The position numbers and the translations under genes were made by a program. Source: Plectrocnemia conspersa (taxonomy: Eukaryota; Arthropoda; Insecta; Trichoptera; Polycentropodidae). Taken from it: a stretch of DNA of 64,000 nucleotides. This document shows, one piece after another, positions 12,846 to 26,600 of the stretch (positions within the stretch are counted from its first letter, which is position 1; every line of letters begins with the position of its first letter). The stretch is taken from the NCBI GenBank assembly GCA_009617715.1, contig VTFK01000530.1, positions 83,847-147,846 on the forward strand. Reading direction: 5' to 3'. The notes beneath the pieces are model-generated. The model saw only the letters and a program-made list of their open reading frames with translations, did not search any database and had not been told where the DNA came from.

Positions 12846-15693
12846 GAGTAAAAAAATTGCCATATCGGATTTTATAACATTTTTAGCGTTTTAAAGCATT
12901 AAAAGTGTTCAATACTAACATATTTTATAGAAGATCATGAATTATTATTATAGTGCAACTATTTGTGAGTCACGTACAGTTTGTATAGTTACTGTAAATA
13001 TGGCGTCGTCTGTAAAATTCGGTTGAAGCGGCTGCTTTGAACTCGTATGTTCTTGACGAATGAAATGCGCTATTTATAAGTGCAATACAAAGTTAGATTT
13101 TTACATTAAAAAATCTTAAAAAGATTATTATTTTGAACAAACACTAAAAAGATCTACAATAGAAACGCCTAACATATTAAAAATATTTTTTTTCACACAA
13201 AATTTGCATAAACATACTACTTCAAAAATACCATTCAATGTGCCTTTAAGGGTTTTAAATCTACTGTAGAAATAGTATATACATATATGTCGAATTTGAA
13301 TTTGCCATTATATTTTGGTTTTAAATGCATTAAAAACTAACGAACGGAAGTTAAAAACTAATCCATAAAATTTGGAAACAATAAAAAGATTGGCAAGTAA
13401 TTTTTATATTTACGATATGTTCTTATATACGCTTTGTGGAGATGGATGAGGTTTCTTTGCTCTGTCTTATCTCGAAATGCGCATTAACAACGACTTGGAT
13501 TTGTCTATTTTGTCGAGTTTAAAAACTATAGGCACATTTCAGCTAACATTCTTTTGCGTTTATATCTCTGATCGTTACAAATTCATTTTTGACGATTCGT
13601 AATAGAATTTTATTGTATATGCCACAAGTCATATTCTCACGGTCAATGTGTGTCTTTGATGATCCCTACGTACATACATACATATGAATTTCAATTTAAC
13701 ATAATTTATTTTGAGCATATCCAATTAAAGATAACATATAAAAATTACTAAAATATCCATACGAAAAACATATATAGCTGTTTTTTAAACTTAATCTAGT
13801 ATATATATTAACTATTTTTTTACATACATATAAGTATATTCTTGCTATAAGGTTTTTAAATTACGATAAAATAAGATGTATCATCAGGGGTGAAAGAAAT
13901 AGGCATTATCTTATATTATAAGATAAAATAAGAAGTGTCTAGATATGCACGGAACGCCGTTCTTGTCTGAAAACATTGCGTTATATAATTTAAATAGCGG
14001 CCTTTCTCCCTAATATAATTTTTATATACATATATTCGTGAAATGCTGCAAACGTTGAGAATGGAACGGACAATTTTTCTCACAATGTTGCGTCCTTAAT
14101 GTATGTTTTAGGTTTTTCAAATGGTGCACGCGTGAAAACATTTTACTTTAAAAAGTCATATATATATATATATATTTTTAATTTTTGACGTATTTTGTCA
14201 AAGCAAAAGTGTTAAAGATTGATTATATCTGAAAAATATACGATACGACAAAACTTGTGTGTACTGTGTAATTATTTGACTATGTTTGGAATTACAAGAT
14301 CTCAGATTTGCCGGATGTCGATTTTTCATTTTAATATTTATAAACATAAATGATAATAGTTTGTAGTATTGATTTGAACGTGAACATACTGCTTATTTTT
14401 ATAATAAAACTTAAGCATAAATATGTACGTTTGTTCCGATCAAGGCTTTACAAAAAAAAAGAGAACAATATACAAACATAAAATGCTTTCGTATAAAACG
14501 TGTTTACTCATTTAATGCTTTTACGATGACGCCACACAATAAAACGAGTACAAAAAAACCTTTATTCACAAGGAAAAAAAGTTTTTTACCATATATTCTT
14601 GGCACAAATATTTTATGATTTCCCATGTGCGAATTTCTAAAGGGGAATACTCGAATCGCCAGATCGAGAACTTTCTCAATCCAATTCGCATACATTTCGA
14701 GGCTTTTTATGCTCCAAATTTATTTCAACGGTAGAATAGCTTTAGTGTCCATCGACACACAATAAGCTTTGAATAAAAAATATAGCGTTGATGAAATTAG
14801 AAGCCGAGCTGTCCGACGGCTTCCCCGAAGAGTTGACCGCAAAATATTATTAGCGGTTGTAAAAGTTGGCGCGCGAGTTATCGCTCGGTCCTAGCTTGAT
14901 GAAGTCATGAATTTATAGTGGGGTCCCTTTGCAATTTTCTACCACTTTAGTGTCCTCTGTAACGATAATGCGGACCCTACTAACGAGACCTCGTTCCGAA
15001 CAACAATTACGAATGTTTACCGAACTTTGAAAAGTTCGGGACTTCCTAATCCGATCCGCGAAAGCTTAGGTGATCGATCATAGGCGCTCGAATTCAGAGA
15101 TGGACTTTGAACTAAGCGGGAACTCGAACGGAAGTGGGTGGGCCTCAAACCGGAATCTGATTCGACGGGGGTTGCTTTGATTAATTGATTGAGTCGGTGA
15201 ATTGCTAATTTTTTAAAAGGCCCGTTTGAAATTAACGTCATAGATGATAAATTCATTGTAAATGTACCGAAAAACACTTTAGCATGCATCCGTTTCTGCT
15301 TTTTTGTCGAAGTACATAATAGCAAATAGTTAAGTTGACTAGAAGATACAACAGACATTGGATATTTTTCTCAACGCATTGAATACGTAAATCTTTAGCT
15401 GGAGTTACAAACCCGACTAAGTTATTAAAGAAAGAATATGTTATTTAACTGGAGAATAGCATGAGCGAATTGACAAACAACCAAAGACATTGTTACCTTG
15501 GTGACCGGATTATTGCGTAAACTAAAATTCCACACATAGTGATTGTTTGATTATCAAATATATTTTACTTTTAATTCCAACTGCTTAATATTTTTCTCTA
15601 TTTTTAAGTAAAAAATTGTAGATGTATCATAAATTTCTAATATAATTTTTAAATATTTTTAAATTAAAATCATATTTGCATCTGTTATATATA
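12846..15693. other. Intergenic AT-rich DNA
   Basis: No exon supported. Contains a TA microsatellite (14159-14175) and a GC-richer island at about 14790-15170 with motifs such as TTTATAG, but no domain-bearing frame. Confidence 0.5.
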
Positions 15694-15868
15694 CAGTAGA
15701 CTCCCGAATAACACGGTAAATTTGAGACGTGCTGTGTGAGCGAGCCAAATAGAGGATATCTCACCACACGCACCTGATTCGTACGTAGATATTGCAAAAA
15801 AATATATGAATAATTTCTAGTCCCCCAAACTACACGCACCCAATTTACCGTGTTATTGGGGAGTCTAT
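15694..15868. mobile_element. Pogo-like MITE, about 175 bp
   Basis: CAGTAGACTCCCGAATAACA at 15694 pairs with the inverse complement of CCGTGTTATTGGGGAGTCTA near 15849-15868. TA precedes the left end. Right terminus eroded. The interior has no coding frame. Termini resemble the CTCCC...AATAACACGG class of pogo MITEs. Confidence 0.75.
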
Positions 15869-16519
15869 TTTATATATATTTACATATTCATAAATATACA
15901 TGTATGTGTATATTAATCATCTATGATCAGAATTTTGATGTTAGAAATTTTCGCTGTGTGCAATTTGGTGCATTCATTTTTAAAGGTTAATTAATTGTTA
16001 TTGACTGTAATGCAATATTAGAACTAAAGCGTATAATTTGGACTAAGTGTAGAGGAATACGAAAAAGACGAACAATTTCATCAGATTTTACTGCTAAAAT
16101 AATTTAATTTTTTGGTACTCATAAATTTTTTTATTTTTATTTTTACTATTAAACAATTTTTTCTCAAAGATTTCTTAATGGAGCTACGAATATTTAAATT
16201 GTTTGATTGATCGTCATTTTGAAACAAGTTGGCGGATCAGACTAATAAACTAAGTCAAGATTTTTTCAAGATATATTTTAGAATAAGTGTCATGTCAATA
16301 TAATCAAAACTACTGCTGTTTCATTTGGAAAAATGATTTTTTAATGTTTAAAATAACTGCCATTTTGAAACAATATGAGGAATCAAGCATTGTAAGAATT
16401 TTAACTTTAAATAAAAATAGATTTACTTGTTGTACATGTATGATTGATGTGCTTAAATATTGAAGAATATTATTTTAGTATTTATATATAAATTAGAAAG
16501 TAATATGTTACCTTAATAA

Positions 16520-16687
16520 GTTTAATGGTATAGCGCGGCGGCGTTTCGCATGTCACAGAATACGTCTAGCGAAGTCAGGGGACAAAAAGTAACAAAAAAT
16601 ACGCTATACGGGGGAACGCTATAGGAGGGACTGCCGCATGCTATGGGAAACTTCGCTATATGGGGAACGCTATAGGGAGGTTTACTG
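16520..16687. mobile_element. Pogo-like MITE, right end clear, left end eroded
   Basis: The right end, inverted, reads CAGTAAACCTCCCTATAGCG with TA following. Repeated (G)AACGCTATAGG units lie inside (16590-16680), similar to the TACGTTATAGGG units at 38.6 kb. The left boundary could not be fixed. Confidence 0.5.
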
Positions 16688-19600
16688 TATATAATAATAT
16701 AGAACAAAGATATACATAGATATAGAGACAATTTAAGGATAGTTAGGAAAATAATTTGTATTAATATTCATAGGATAATTTGGAAAAATAAAAATGTAGC
16801 GGGTTTCCTAAATCGAATAAAGAAACACCTTTGTGCATTAAGAAATATTTTCCGTTCATATTTATATTACGTATTATATGTATATTTAGTTAAAATTTGT
16901 TCAATTTTAAAATTAGCTATATTATCTAAATTAATTATTTAGATAATAATAATAAATAAAATGATATATACCCTTACATTTATTTTAATTTCTCCACACG
17001 TGTAGCGCGATGACGTACAAATGCAATAGCTTACATCATCTTCTTACACTTGACATACATCTCGAACCTCTTCCACTGCTCATGAAGTGCACGCGTGTCG
17101 CTGAAAAATTTTCCCGTTTACTCTATAAGTAAAAAAAACGTTAAATATACACGTTAATATTATACTATTTGATCATTGTATTACAATTTTCGTTCTATAC
17201 CTCGATTTACGCAATTTTTTCTTGAACGTATCTACCGCGTAAGTCTAAATTTAAACCCATACCTCGATTTATGCGATACCGGCTGTAAATTGTATACGGT
17301 TTAACGCTGTAAAGAAAATACATTTTTTAATATTATATGCAATCGTATGTATATGCGAGATGCAGTTACACCTGCCAATGATGGGCTTAAAGAAATGCCC
17401 CCACTAATTAATTTCAACAACACATAGAAATAATTAATATTCTAAGATTAACAACTATATTGAGATAAGAATTTAGAATACGCCGACAATGACAGTTATT
17501 CGTTTACGAAAAAATAAACAAAGAAGAAATAATTACTATGGTAACTGAAACCAACAAATTGTATCGTGAAGATGATATCGGTTTTATTTATAATTCTGAC
17601 AGAACAAATGAATACGTAAATCTGAAAATATGGTTTTAAATATCGATCCAAACTTCGAACGTGATGATTTTCAGCGAGATTTAAAAATCATTTGCGTCAG
17701 GATCAAAAAAATTACAAGGATTTGAAATAATATAAAGCTCTAAGGCCTAATCCAGAATAATGATATTGAACCAATTATAAGGAAAAAGTAGGTTAAAATA
17801 CAGCAGCGACGAAGAGAAACATTAAAATTATTATCCTGCTTTATTTTACGTACATATTATACAGAATTGCTCAGTTTTATTTTTGAGGACACATTGTAAT
17901 TGTAAAGTAGTAATAAACAATATTTTTACCACATTGCCATTTTCGTATTGATATACGAGAAATTACATATATCATTGTATATGCTAGCTTTATGCGAATT
18001 TTTCGTAACTTATCTCCCAATTTTGTATGAATTTATTTTACAATTATATTATATTGCCCCACTTCAATTATTGTACAACAATATAAGATAATACGTTGTC
18101 ACAAAAATTAGAAAATGGTGCAATAAGAGTAGTTTTAAATAAAAATATATTTACTAGTCGTAGAAGTATGATTGAAAAATTGGAATGGTTGGATATTCAA
18201 GAAATATTGAAGATATATGTTTTCGTATTTATGTATAAGTTAAAATGTAATTTATGAGAAATAAAGATACGTACATATATTTAATACTAAAAATAGAAAT
18301 AATTTAAGGATAGTTAAAAATAAGATAACGGGTTAGGCCAGGGGAAGGTGTGAATTTATATAATATTCCTAGGACAATCTGCAAAAAATAAAAATGTATC
18401 GGATTTTAATTATGGAATTTAGAAGCAAATTATAATATTTAAATATTTTATGTATATGTTTTAATTATATTTGTTTAGTGTAACAAACAACTAACTAAGT
18501 AAATAAATACAGATAAGAATACATATATTATTTTTGTTGTGCACAAAAAGTTTTTAGAAAAACCAAAGCATTTAGATACGAATATTCCTGCTACATACTT
18601 TTGTAGTGAGCAGTGTTTTTAACACTCACTCGCTTTCCGTTGAAGTTGGTGATGGAGATCGGAATTACTGATTATTATATAATTATAATTCGAATCGATC
18701 ATCACAGATTAGGTTTACCTAGATTTCCTAATCTCACGGATGAATATCGTGGTGATTAATCAAACCCAAACCTAACCTAACGCCTGCACTACACTGAAGT
18801 TGTCCGAACTGAAGTTACAACTGAAGTCGGCCGAGACCTACGACTTCGAGAAAGCGACCACACTGTCGCGAATTTCATATGCCGTCCGGACGGCAGCTTC
18901 TGTCACGTACATCCCGCATATTTGCGCGCAATAAAAAAAGGTGCCAAATAATCGCAATTTTCAAATTGTCATATTATTAAAATTACGCTACTGATAATTA
19001 TAAAAGTTTGTGTGGGCACTCACCAATACGATATCAGTGAAAGCTTTTCGGTTGTAAATATTCAATTTACGCAAAATCTTTGTCGGCTTTTGCAAAATGC
19101 CATAAGGCATACAAATGATACTTTAGAATACGAACAAAACGTGTGTGACTATCCTAGAATTTGTCGCCATCGATTCTAAATAAGAATTCGTTATGCTGTG
19201 ACATTTATATAAACCGATCTAGGAAAATACATAAGGATATTCGAAACGATTTTTTTTTAAACAAAATCAAGCACCACTAATTATTTAATTTTATATGAAA
19301 AAGAAATATAATAACGATATCTGTTAGAAGAATATACCATCAAAAAATATAATTAATCCCTTTGGTGCCCTAAAAATATTCAAAGATGTCAGTAAGAGTC
19401 TGTTGAAGTCCCCGATAAGCATGTGGTATTATAAATTGACCACGTGACTACTATGCAGCGCTCGACATGCGCGTTAACCATAGACGTCTACGCGCATACT
19501 GAAATTGAACCGAGTTACTCGTTCTATCTCAGTTTGCGAAACACCATATCATTATCTCTCTCACTCTCGTCACTTAACACGCGAGAGAGCGAAAGTGGAA

Positions 19601-22227
19601 GTATCTCACCGCTCGCGCTCGAAAGAGCAGCTCCGACTTCGGTCCTTTTGCCGACAATGTTCGAAAGCGCTCGAAGCTGACAAAGTCGACTGAATTACCC
19701 CCACTTTACCTCCCGTTCTCGTTAACCTCGGACAACTTCCGAGAGATTTTAAAGCGGGCAGAACCGAACCGAATCGAAAAATTAGTGGAAGAATAAGTAT
19801 AGACTGACATCATATCTCACATATTGCTCCATAGTCTGTCTGCATTTCGATATCTACCCTAACTATTCTTTCCGATATTACTATGGACTTCTAATATAAA
19901 AGGGTTAGCTTGTACCTATTATTATTTTATCAAGAAATTATATTATGATGTTAAAAATATATAAAATGCAATTTTTGTCATGAGGCGTGGAATCATTGTT
20001 TTCCCAAGGTCCGGGTTCTCTCTTGGCGGTCCTGATGATACTGCATTCAATTCTTTTCAAGAGCGTCATAAATCCCTCTGCAATGAATATCCTTTTTAAG
20101 AAATCTAAAAATACGCAACTAATTTATTGAGAGGTTGATTTTGTATCTATTGTGTCTAATGTCTCAGTGAAGTCATTAAGCTGTAATGGCATTCTAAATG
20201 GATAAACAAACGAGGCAGTCGCTCGGATTATGCAGCTCGTTACGAAACAAACCCAGTGCCCTTGATCCGGCGTCGGAGTCACAGGACAGTAAAGAGAGAT
20301 TTGCTAGAGACGTGACTGGTTTACTCGCAAATCGTGACCTAAGCCGACTGAATTGTTACATATCGATTTACTCCATCCGTCACAACATTTTGGACTAATC
20401 CGATTACCGATATTCCCTACGATCGAATGGAAAATAATGATGTGTTCACCCAAAGCTGCACAAGGTATGTGTGTATTTTTTTCCTATAAAATCCTATTAT
20501 GGGGGCTTATTATTGTAAACCAGGTAAAGATACGGCTTTGTGCAATGGAAAAAAATATTACATTGAAATCCCGAACCATTGTTGCGCTAACTTTGGACAC
20601 TTTAGAACCCAAAGTTTACCCTAGGATGCTGACCTTCTATGCGTCGGACGTTTGCTTGTTGCTACGACGTATTCATATATATATATATATATATAGTATA
20701 TATTTTTTTGTAAATAATTATAAGGCTGCGGTGATTGACGCATGACTGTTCCGCACAAAGTGAATTCCATATAGAGAGTTGCCGAATTTATATATGGAGG
20801 AATCGTCCATATGGTTTTGACGAACCGCCGACGCATCGCCTCCCGGTGAAATTCCAACTTTTGAAGCAAATCCTAACTCGGATAATCCAGAAAGGCATTT
20901 GCCGGGTTTCGTAAACCGGTAACGCCATAATTGCATAATTATATTATTCGATTAGCACACTTTCAAAGGCCCCGCATCGGATTTATAACGCTGCATGCGC
21001 GATTTTTATTAGAAAATTATCGACGAACAATAGAAAACATAGGTGCGCTTTAACTATATATCGAAAAGGCGTTTGAAGATTATGTTTAAAATGATACAAC
21101 TTTCTAAGATTGTAAGGTATGCAAATGTCAGAGATCTTGAAGATTTAAAAACGCGGTTATCTCTCATGGTATATTTGGTTAGCTTACGTATCTAGAAGAT
21201 ATGTATACAAACACGGAAGAAACTCATCCACTCGAGAGGCCGTTTTGTGAGTAAATGCACACACGTCCACAAAAAGTCTCACGAGAGAACGAAGCATCTG
21301 TTGTTTACATTTTACTAATAAATAATCACACAAACGAATATTTATAAGCTAAACCGTTCTTAGAAAGTAATTTCACATTTTCCACATATTTGTCGAACGA
21401 TCGTCGAGTGTGTGCACTCTTGTCGAGTCGATTCGTCCGAGTCCTCTTCTTGCTCTTTGCTTACTAAATCATTAGAAGCGGTTTCATGGTTAATTTGTAG
21501 GTACATCATATAAACTATGATTTTATTATTTTTTATAAAATATTCAAGAAGATAATTAAAGTGTTAAACCAGCTGCATATACAGCGTAGTAAAAAGCATA
21601 ATGAACCTCCGCCTAGAATATAATATCACAAGCAAAATATTTGTACAAGCCTCGTCGTTTGAAATCGAGACATAAAAAAGTCCCTCCAGTGTTAACACTT
21701 AATAGGTGCGCGTGTTCCTTTTAAGTCTCGGATGATATATTCGTGTTATCTTTGACTGGGGGATTCGTCCCTCTGTTAATCTGCAGATCCGGCCCTGGAT
21801 ACGCAGGATGTTTGCGCGGCAGCTGCGATGTCACAGGGCGTGTCGGGGTTCGAACCCGGTCACTGGGACACCTTGGCAAAAAAAAGCATAAACAAAACGC
21901 GAAACACGATATTTTAAAAATTATCCGTGAAAACGGTTCTGCAATTGGGGGAGATATCATCCACGCACTATCCTAGAAAAGGGTGAGTTATATCAGTTTT
22001 CTAACTCGGCAGACTCCGAAGGCCATAAATAATAAATTAGTTTAAATTTATAGCAGTAATGTTGTTTTACAGCTGAAAATCAACAGATGGCCCTTGGCCG
22101 CTCGCCACAGCTTTCTCTCTGCTCTCTAATGCGAGATTTATCGGCGAGGTGACATCGAAACATAATCAAATATCAATCCAAATTTAGTACAACATTTAAT
22201 CCACGTGTCCTTCTTTATATATATAAG
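16688..22227. other. Intergenic DNA with islands around 18.8, 19.6 and 20.8 kb
   Basis: No exon supported. GC-richer islands at about 18780-18910, 19440-19780 and 20740-20930 are non-coding by appearance. An AT microsatellite is at 20675-20695. A B-box-like GGTTCGAACCC occurs at 21846 but no tRNA fold could be drawn around it. Confidence 0.5.
19885..20018 (+). repeat. Dispersed repeat family C, copy 2
   Basis: Starts with ATAAAAGGGTTAGC, then AAGAAATTATATTATGATGT, CATGAGGCGTGGAATCATTG and CCCAAGGTCCGGGTTC. The AGGGTTA edge recalls TTAA/CCCTTT termini. Confidence 0.65.
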
Positions 22228-22420
22228 GACGGAATAGCATAGTCCGTAACGTCTCAAACTAATAACTCTGAGGTTGCGAGTTCGAACCACGGCAGCAGTA
22301 CTCGAATTTTTATTTAAAATAAATGCGCTATTATTGAAAAACAGGCCTCAACTGGTTATAAATTACATAACACATAATAATTTATAATTATTAATATAGA
22401 TGTCACCGATTCCCAGACTT
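22228..22420 (+). repeat. tRNA-derived SINE, copy 1
   Basis: An A-box-like TAGCATAGTCCGTAACG is followed ~35 nt later by the B-box GCGAGTTCGAACC, the spacing of a tRNA promoter, then a body with TGCGCTATTATT, GGCCTCAACTGG and GATGTCACCGATTCCCA motifs shared with the other copies. This is the best preserved copy. Confidence 0.7.
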
Positions 22421-22607
22421 TCATTCTGGTAGGTATTCATTATATCTGATTAACTTAATCAGTTGGTACAGATTTACTCTGTTGTAACGCATCGGGGTTA
22501 CGCCTGTCAGGTACAACAGAAGATTTAATAAAAATAAAATATGAATCTATCGATTGAGGAAAAACCGAACCTACATTAACATCAATTTACTTCGATAGTA
22601 ATATCAA

Positions 22608-22680
22608 ATGTTCCGTCCGGAAAAAGTCGCAAGAATTAGATAGATTTCTGTATATAAAAGTGTGTAAGAAATATTTTATA
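22608..22680 (+). repeat. Dispersed repeat family B, copy 3
   Basis: GTTCCGTCCGGAAAAAGTCG, CAAGAATTAGATAGATTTCT and TATAAAAGTGTGTAAG. Confidence 0.6.
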
Positions 22681-22983
22681 AATTTTATTATACATTTTTA
22701 TATCTTTTCTTTTTTCTAATATATTTTTGATGAAGCTAAATTCAGTCAAGATATTTAAATTTAGTTTGAATTATAATTTTTATTGTAAATGATAAAGCAA
22801 GTAATTTCCAGAATCTCAGAAAACGTTCCTCAGAATTTTTAGATTAACAGAAAATTTTTTTATGCACCTGCACCTTTCGATCTACGGTTTATTTTAATTG
22901 TCATACTAAAATATAGATTCATATATGTATTCGATTTGTCAAAACTTCCATCGCTAATACGAAATTCGTAGTAAGCCACATAT

Positions 22984-23060
22984 AAGATCGGAAGAGCGTA
23001 GTACGTAAGGTCTAGAATGGTAACACAGGCTCAGATCCCCGCAGCAGACTCCGGCCAATA
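22984..23060 (+). repeat. tRNA-derived SINE, copy 2 (head only)
   Basis: AGAGCGTAGTACGTAAGGTC as A-box region and GGCTCAGATCCCCGCAGCAG as a decayed B-box region, aligned with copy 1. Confidence 0.55.
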
Positions 23061-23169
23061 CGTTGATTCGGAACAGAAACAGACTATATTTTATTGTATA
23101 ATAAATATCTAGTTAGAAAAATAGTGATGACATTACTGGAATTCTATAGAATGCATTCCATTGTATTTG

Positions 23170-23288
23170 CCCTGAGAAAACAATGATTCCAGGCCTCATG
23201 ATAAAAATGGCTTTTATATATTTTTTAACATCATAATATAATTTCTTAAATAAATAATAATAGATACGAGTTAACCCTTTCTATGCTA
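23170..23288 (-). repeat. Dispersed repeat family C, copy 3 (reverse)
   Basis: The inverse complement contains CATGAGGCCTGGAATCATTG and ends at TTAACCCTTTCTATGC, supporting a TTAA-type terminus for this family. Confidence 0.65.
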
Positions 23289-23524
23289 CAAATAAATATA
23301 AAAATTAGCCACCGTTGCAACATTTTTTCTGAAATCATATTTCATTCGAAATATTTTAATTAGGCATTAAAAATTAATAAATATTTATCTGATAATTAGA
23401 AGTGTTGTCTTTGCTGACTAGTGTTCAATCAAATCGTGCCGTCGCCGTTGCAGTAGGAATGCATTCCATTGTATTTGGCCATCGCCCATTCGACGTTGCT
23501 CAGGTATTTTTCAAGTGCTTTTAT

Positions 23525-23680
23525 TAGGTTGAAATAGCGTAGTCCGTAGGGTCTTGTATTTATAATAATGCGCTATTATTAAAAATCGACCTCATCTGAA
23601 AAATTATATTTATTGGTTGTAAATTATAATATACTTAATAATTTGAAATTAAATATAATGTAGGTTATTACTAACTTGTA
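23525..23680 (+). repeat. tRNA-derived SINE, copy 3 (B-box deleted)
   Basis: AAATAGCGTAGTCCGTAGGG A-box region is joined directly to the body motif AATGCGCTATTATTAAAAAT, so the B-box segment is missing. Confidence 0.6.
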
Positions 23681-26600
23681 GATATGATTGACCCAGTTTT
23701 AAAAAAAAATTTAGAATTTATACAGGTAGCCTAAAAGTCACTTAGTTAGTTATAACTCTTATAAATACAGATCATATTATTTTTATTAAATATTCTAATA
23801 TTCTAATTTTAAAAAAATATACGATGTAAAAAATACAATAAATAAAATGTCGATGTTATTAAATATTGCTTTAAAAAAAAAATCCTCAAAAATCAGCTAA
23901 TTTGGGTATGCTTTAACGTTTCTATGGACAAAGATTCAGTAACATCCAAGTACAGAATAGGAAATGGGCAAATTTATTGAAGAATCAATAATTTACAAAA
24001 ATTTTCCTTATCATTTCTTATCATTATCTCACGGTCTTAGATTTTTTTTTTAAGAAAAATAAATATTCACAATAAAAAATAATTAATAATACAATAAGTT
24101 TAAAGTTTGGCCTACTCTGTATAAATAATTTCGCATTTTTTTCATAATGTTAAAAATTAACTCTAGGATCAATATTATTTTCTTTATAATATTTCATATT
24201 TTTAGCTATCGTTGATAAAAACAATCATAACTCTGTTGAAAATACTTCAGTAAAGAGGGCAAAAATGTTTCATAAAATATTTTTTGAGTAAAAAAATATT
24301 TAAAAACAGAAATACATTTTTTTGACATTTAATGAAAAGTCAGCACATATAAAGTATTGTGGAATATCGATTGTTAGTTTTTGAAAAGACTGTTTATGCC
24401 AAATGCTTATGGCAAAGAGTACAGTAAAACGGACATTGTAATTCAATAAGTTTTTTATTTAAAATTTGATATGCAAATTAGTTTTACGATATGAAGCGTT
24501 TTGTATTTTTTGGTGAAATTCGTCTCGGGACGATTGCAGATGGCGATGCCACGCTCGGTTTGTATTACAAATCGGTTACATCCCGACCTCTAGCAAAAAA
24601 CGCTAAGATACAAGTCTGGCACACGTGCAACCCACTATCGTAGAATGAAATGTATTTGCCAAACGGTTACAGTCCGCAAATAGGCGCAATTGCTCATTAC
24701 ATGCAAATGTGGGGGGAAACTGCGAATTAAAAGGCGGCGACCCGATTTTTTACCGAAGATTAGCATAGCTAGATATTTGAAAAGTTCACGCCTCATCGGG
24801 TGGAAGGAGAGGAGCGGCACTGGCGCAAAGAAACCGGGACGAATCGAGTTTGGAACCTTCGGAACCAATCGATTATCTGCGTTTGATACAAAGTGTTCAA
24901 TTGATTACACCTCGCCCTTTCTTTTCTTCGCTTTTGTTCCCACTCGGAGGTTCCTAAATCGTTTTATTTTCACCCGACGAAATTGATACCTCGGCTTTCG
25001 CTTTACAAATAATAAAAATGGAAATTCACAGGGAAGAGCTTCGGTAAAAGCTCAAAAGCTTATTTTATAAAAATTATATTTATTTATCATAGTTTAAAAT
25101 TAGCTATTTGCGTTCAATTAACAATTAACAAGACCGATACAAATCCAACTGTTATGCGTAGCGGAATGAATTATCACCAAATTCGATCAAAGATAACGCA
25201 GTCATCTGCCGATTTGGTTGCAATGTCCGCACTCAATTAATTATTTAATATAATATAATTTAATCCACGTATAAATTACTTGAACTTACGCTATTTTAAG
25301 GAGCTTCAAAAGCTTGTCAATAATCCAAGAAACGCTATTGATAAAATAATATGTTTGAGCAACAAGCGATTTATTAATTAAAATTATATCATGAGTAGTA
25401 CTTCAATCGAAATCTACTTAAAAACAGATGTCAGCATTTTTTGCTGTTTACCACATGATTTATGTGCAAATTACACGCTGGTTTCAGCTGTATCGTTAGT
25501 TTTTTCAATAAGTTTTCATATTTTGGATCTCGTATATTCATCATTTTTTCATACAATAAAAAAAATAATTTTAATGATTTATTTTAAACCATACAAATTC
25601 TATTTGTTCTCAAAATTAATATTCAGTGTTGATATTCGAAGAATAGCTTCTATTAAGATTAAAATAAAATTACTTCTCAAAAACATATTAAAATAAATAG
25701 AACGGGATTATTTTTTTAAATCCACAAACCGATAAATTATCTAAAATTCACACGTTTTAATATATGGGGGGCGATTTATATGGCCATAAAACTAGAGGGC
25801 AGCAAACTCCTCATATATAACACCTAAATTCTAAATAGTATTACATATTATACTTATCTTATATGTGGACGTGCTCGTTTTAAATGAAAAATTTTACATT
25901 TTCTACTATGTCAATCGTATCGCTTTGTATATGAACGGCGTGTATAATAATGCAAATAAACAAAGGAAATATAATTAATTATAATTTTAAAAATAAAAAT
26001 AATATTTGAATTTGCTCCATCGATTTCTGAGCCACGGGTAATGCATTCTGTTGTTTCGGCCAATGAAAAATAAGCATTAAAATATAAAACAAGATGGCCG
26101 ACGGTAACGTGACAACAGTGCTACGCGACAATAATTTTCATTAATCTGTTATGTGCGTTATTTGATTTGACTGCATATATTATATTATATATTCGGATTG
26201 CAAATTAATTAGCTACATACATATATACATAATGTGTGTAAGGATTAGAAAAATACGTTGATAAACAATCATAAAACAATATTCGTAATGAAATCTACAA
26301 AATTTTGAGTTCCGAAAAGTGAGTTCCTTTTACAATACATAAAAATGATCATTGATTCTGATTTAATGCACATATTCGTTAGATTTATTCAAATTGAAAA
26401 TAAACCAGGTATGTTTTAAACCTGAACATGTAATATATGTTAATGTCTATCAAACCATATAAATGCTAATAAAACGTATGTTTTTATCTATTGATATTTG
26501 GAGATACTATTTCACGACGACAGCGTAACAATGATTGTGATGCAGTCGGTTATTTACCTGAAGTAGTTTGGTTCGATTTTTGAGTACTCGTCTTATTGCT

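Noticed and set aside
15017..15358. 113-codon minus-strand frame
   Set aside because: No motif or splice structure. Composition like its surroundings.
20353..20936. Several 70-130 codon frames on both strands
   Set aside because: They overlap each other and an AT microsatellite and carry no family motif.
21800..21880. Possible tRNA gene around GGTTCGAACCC
   Set aside because: Only a B-box/T-arm-like hairpin. No acceptor stem, D-arm or anticodon arm could be drawn.
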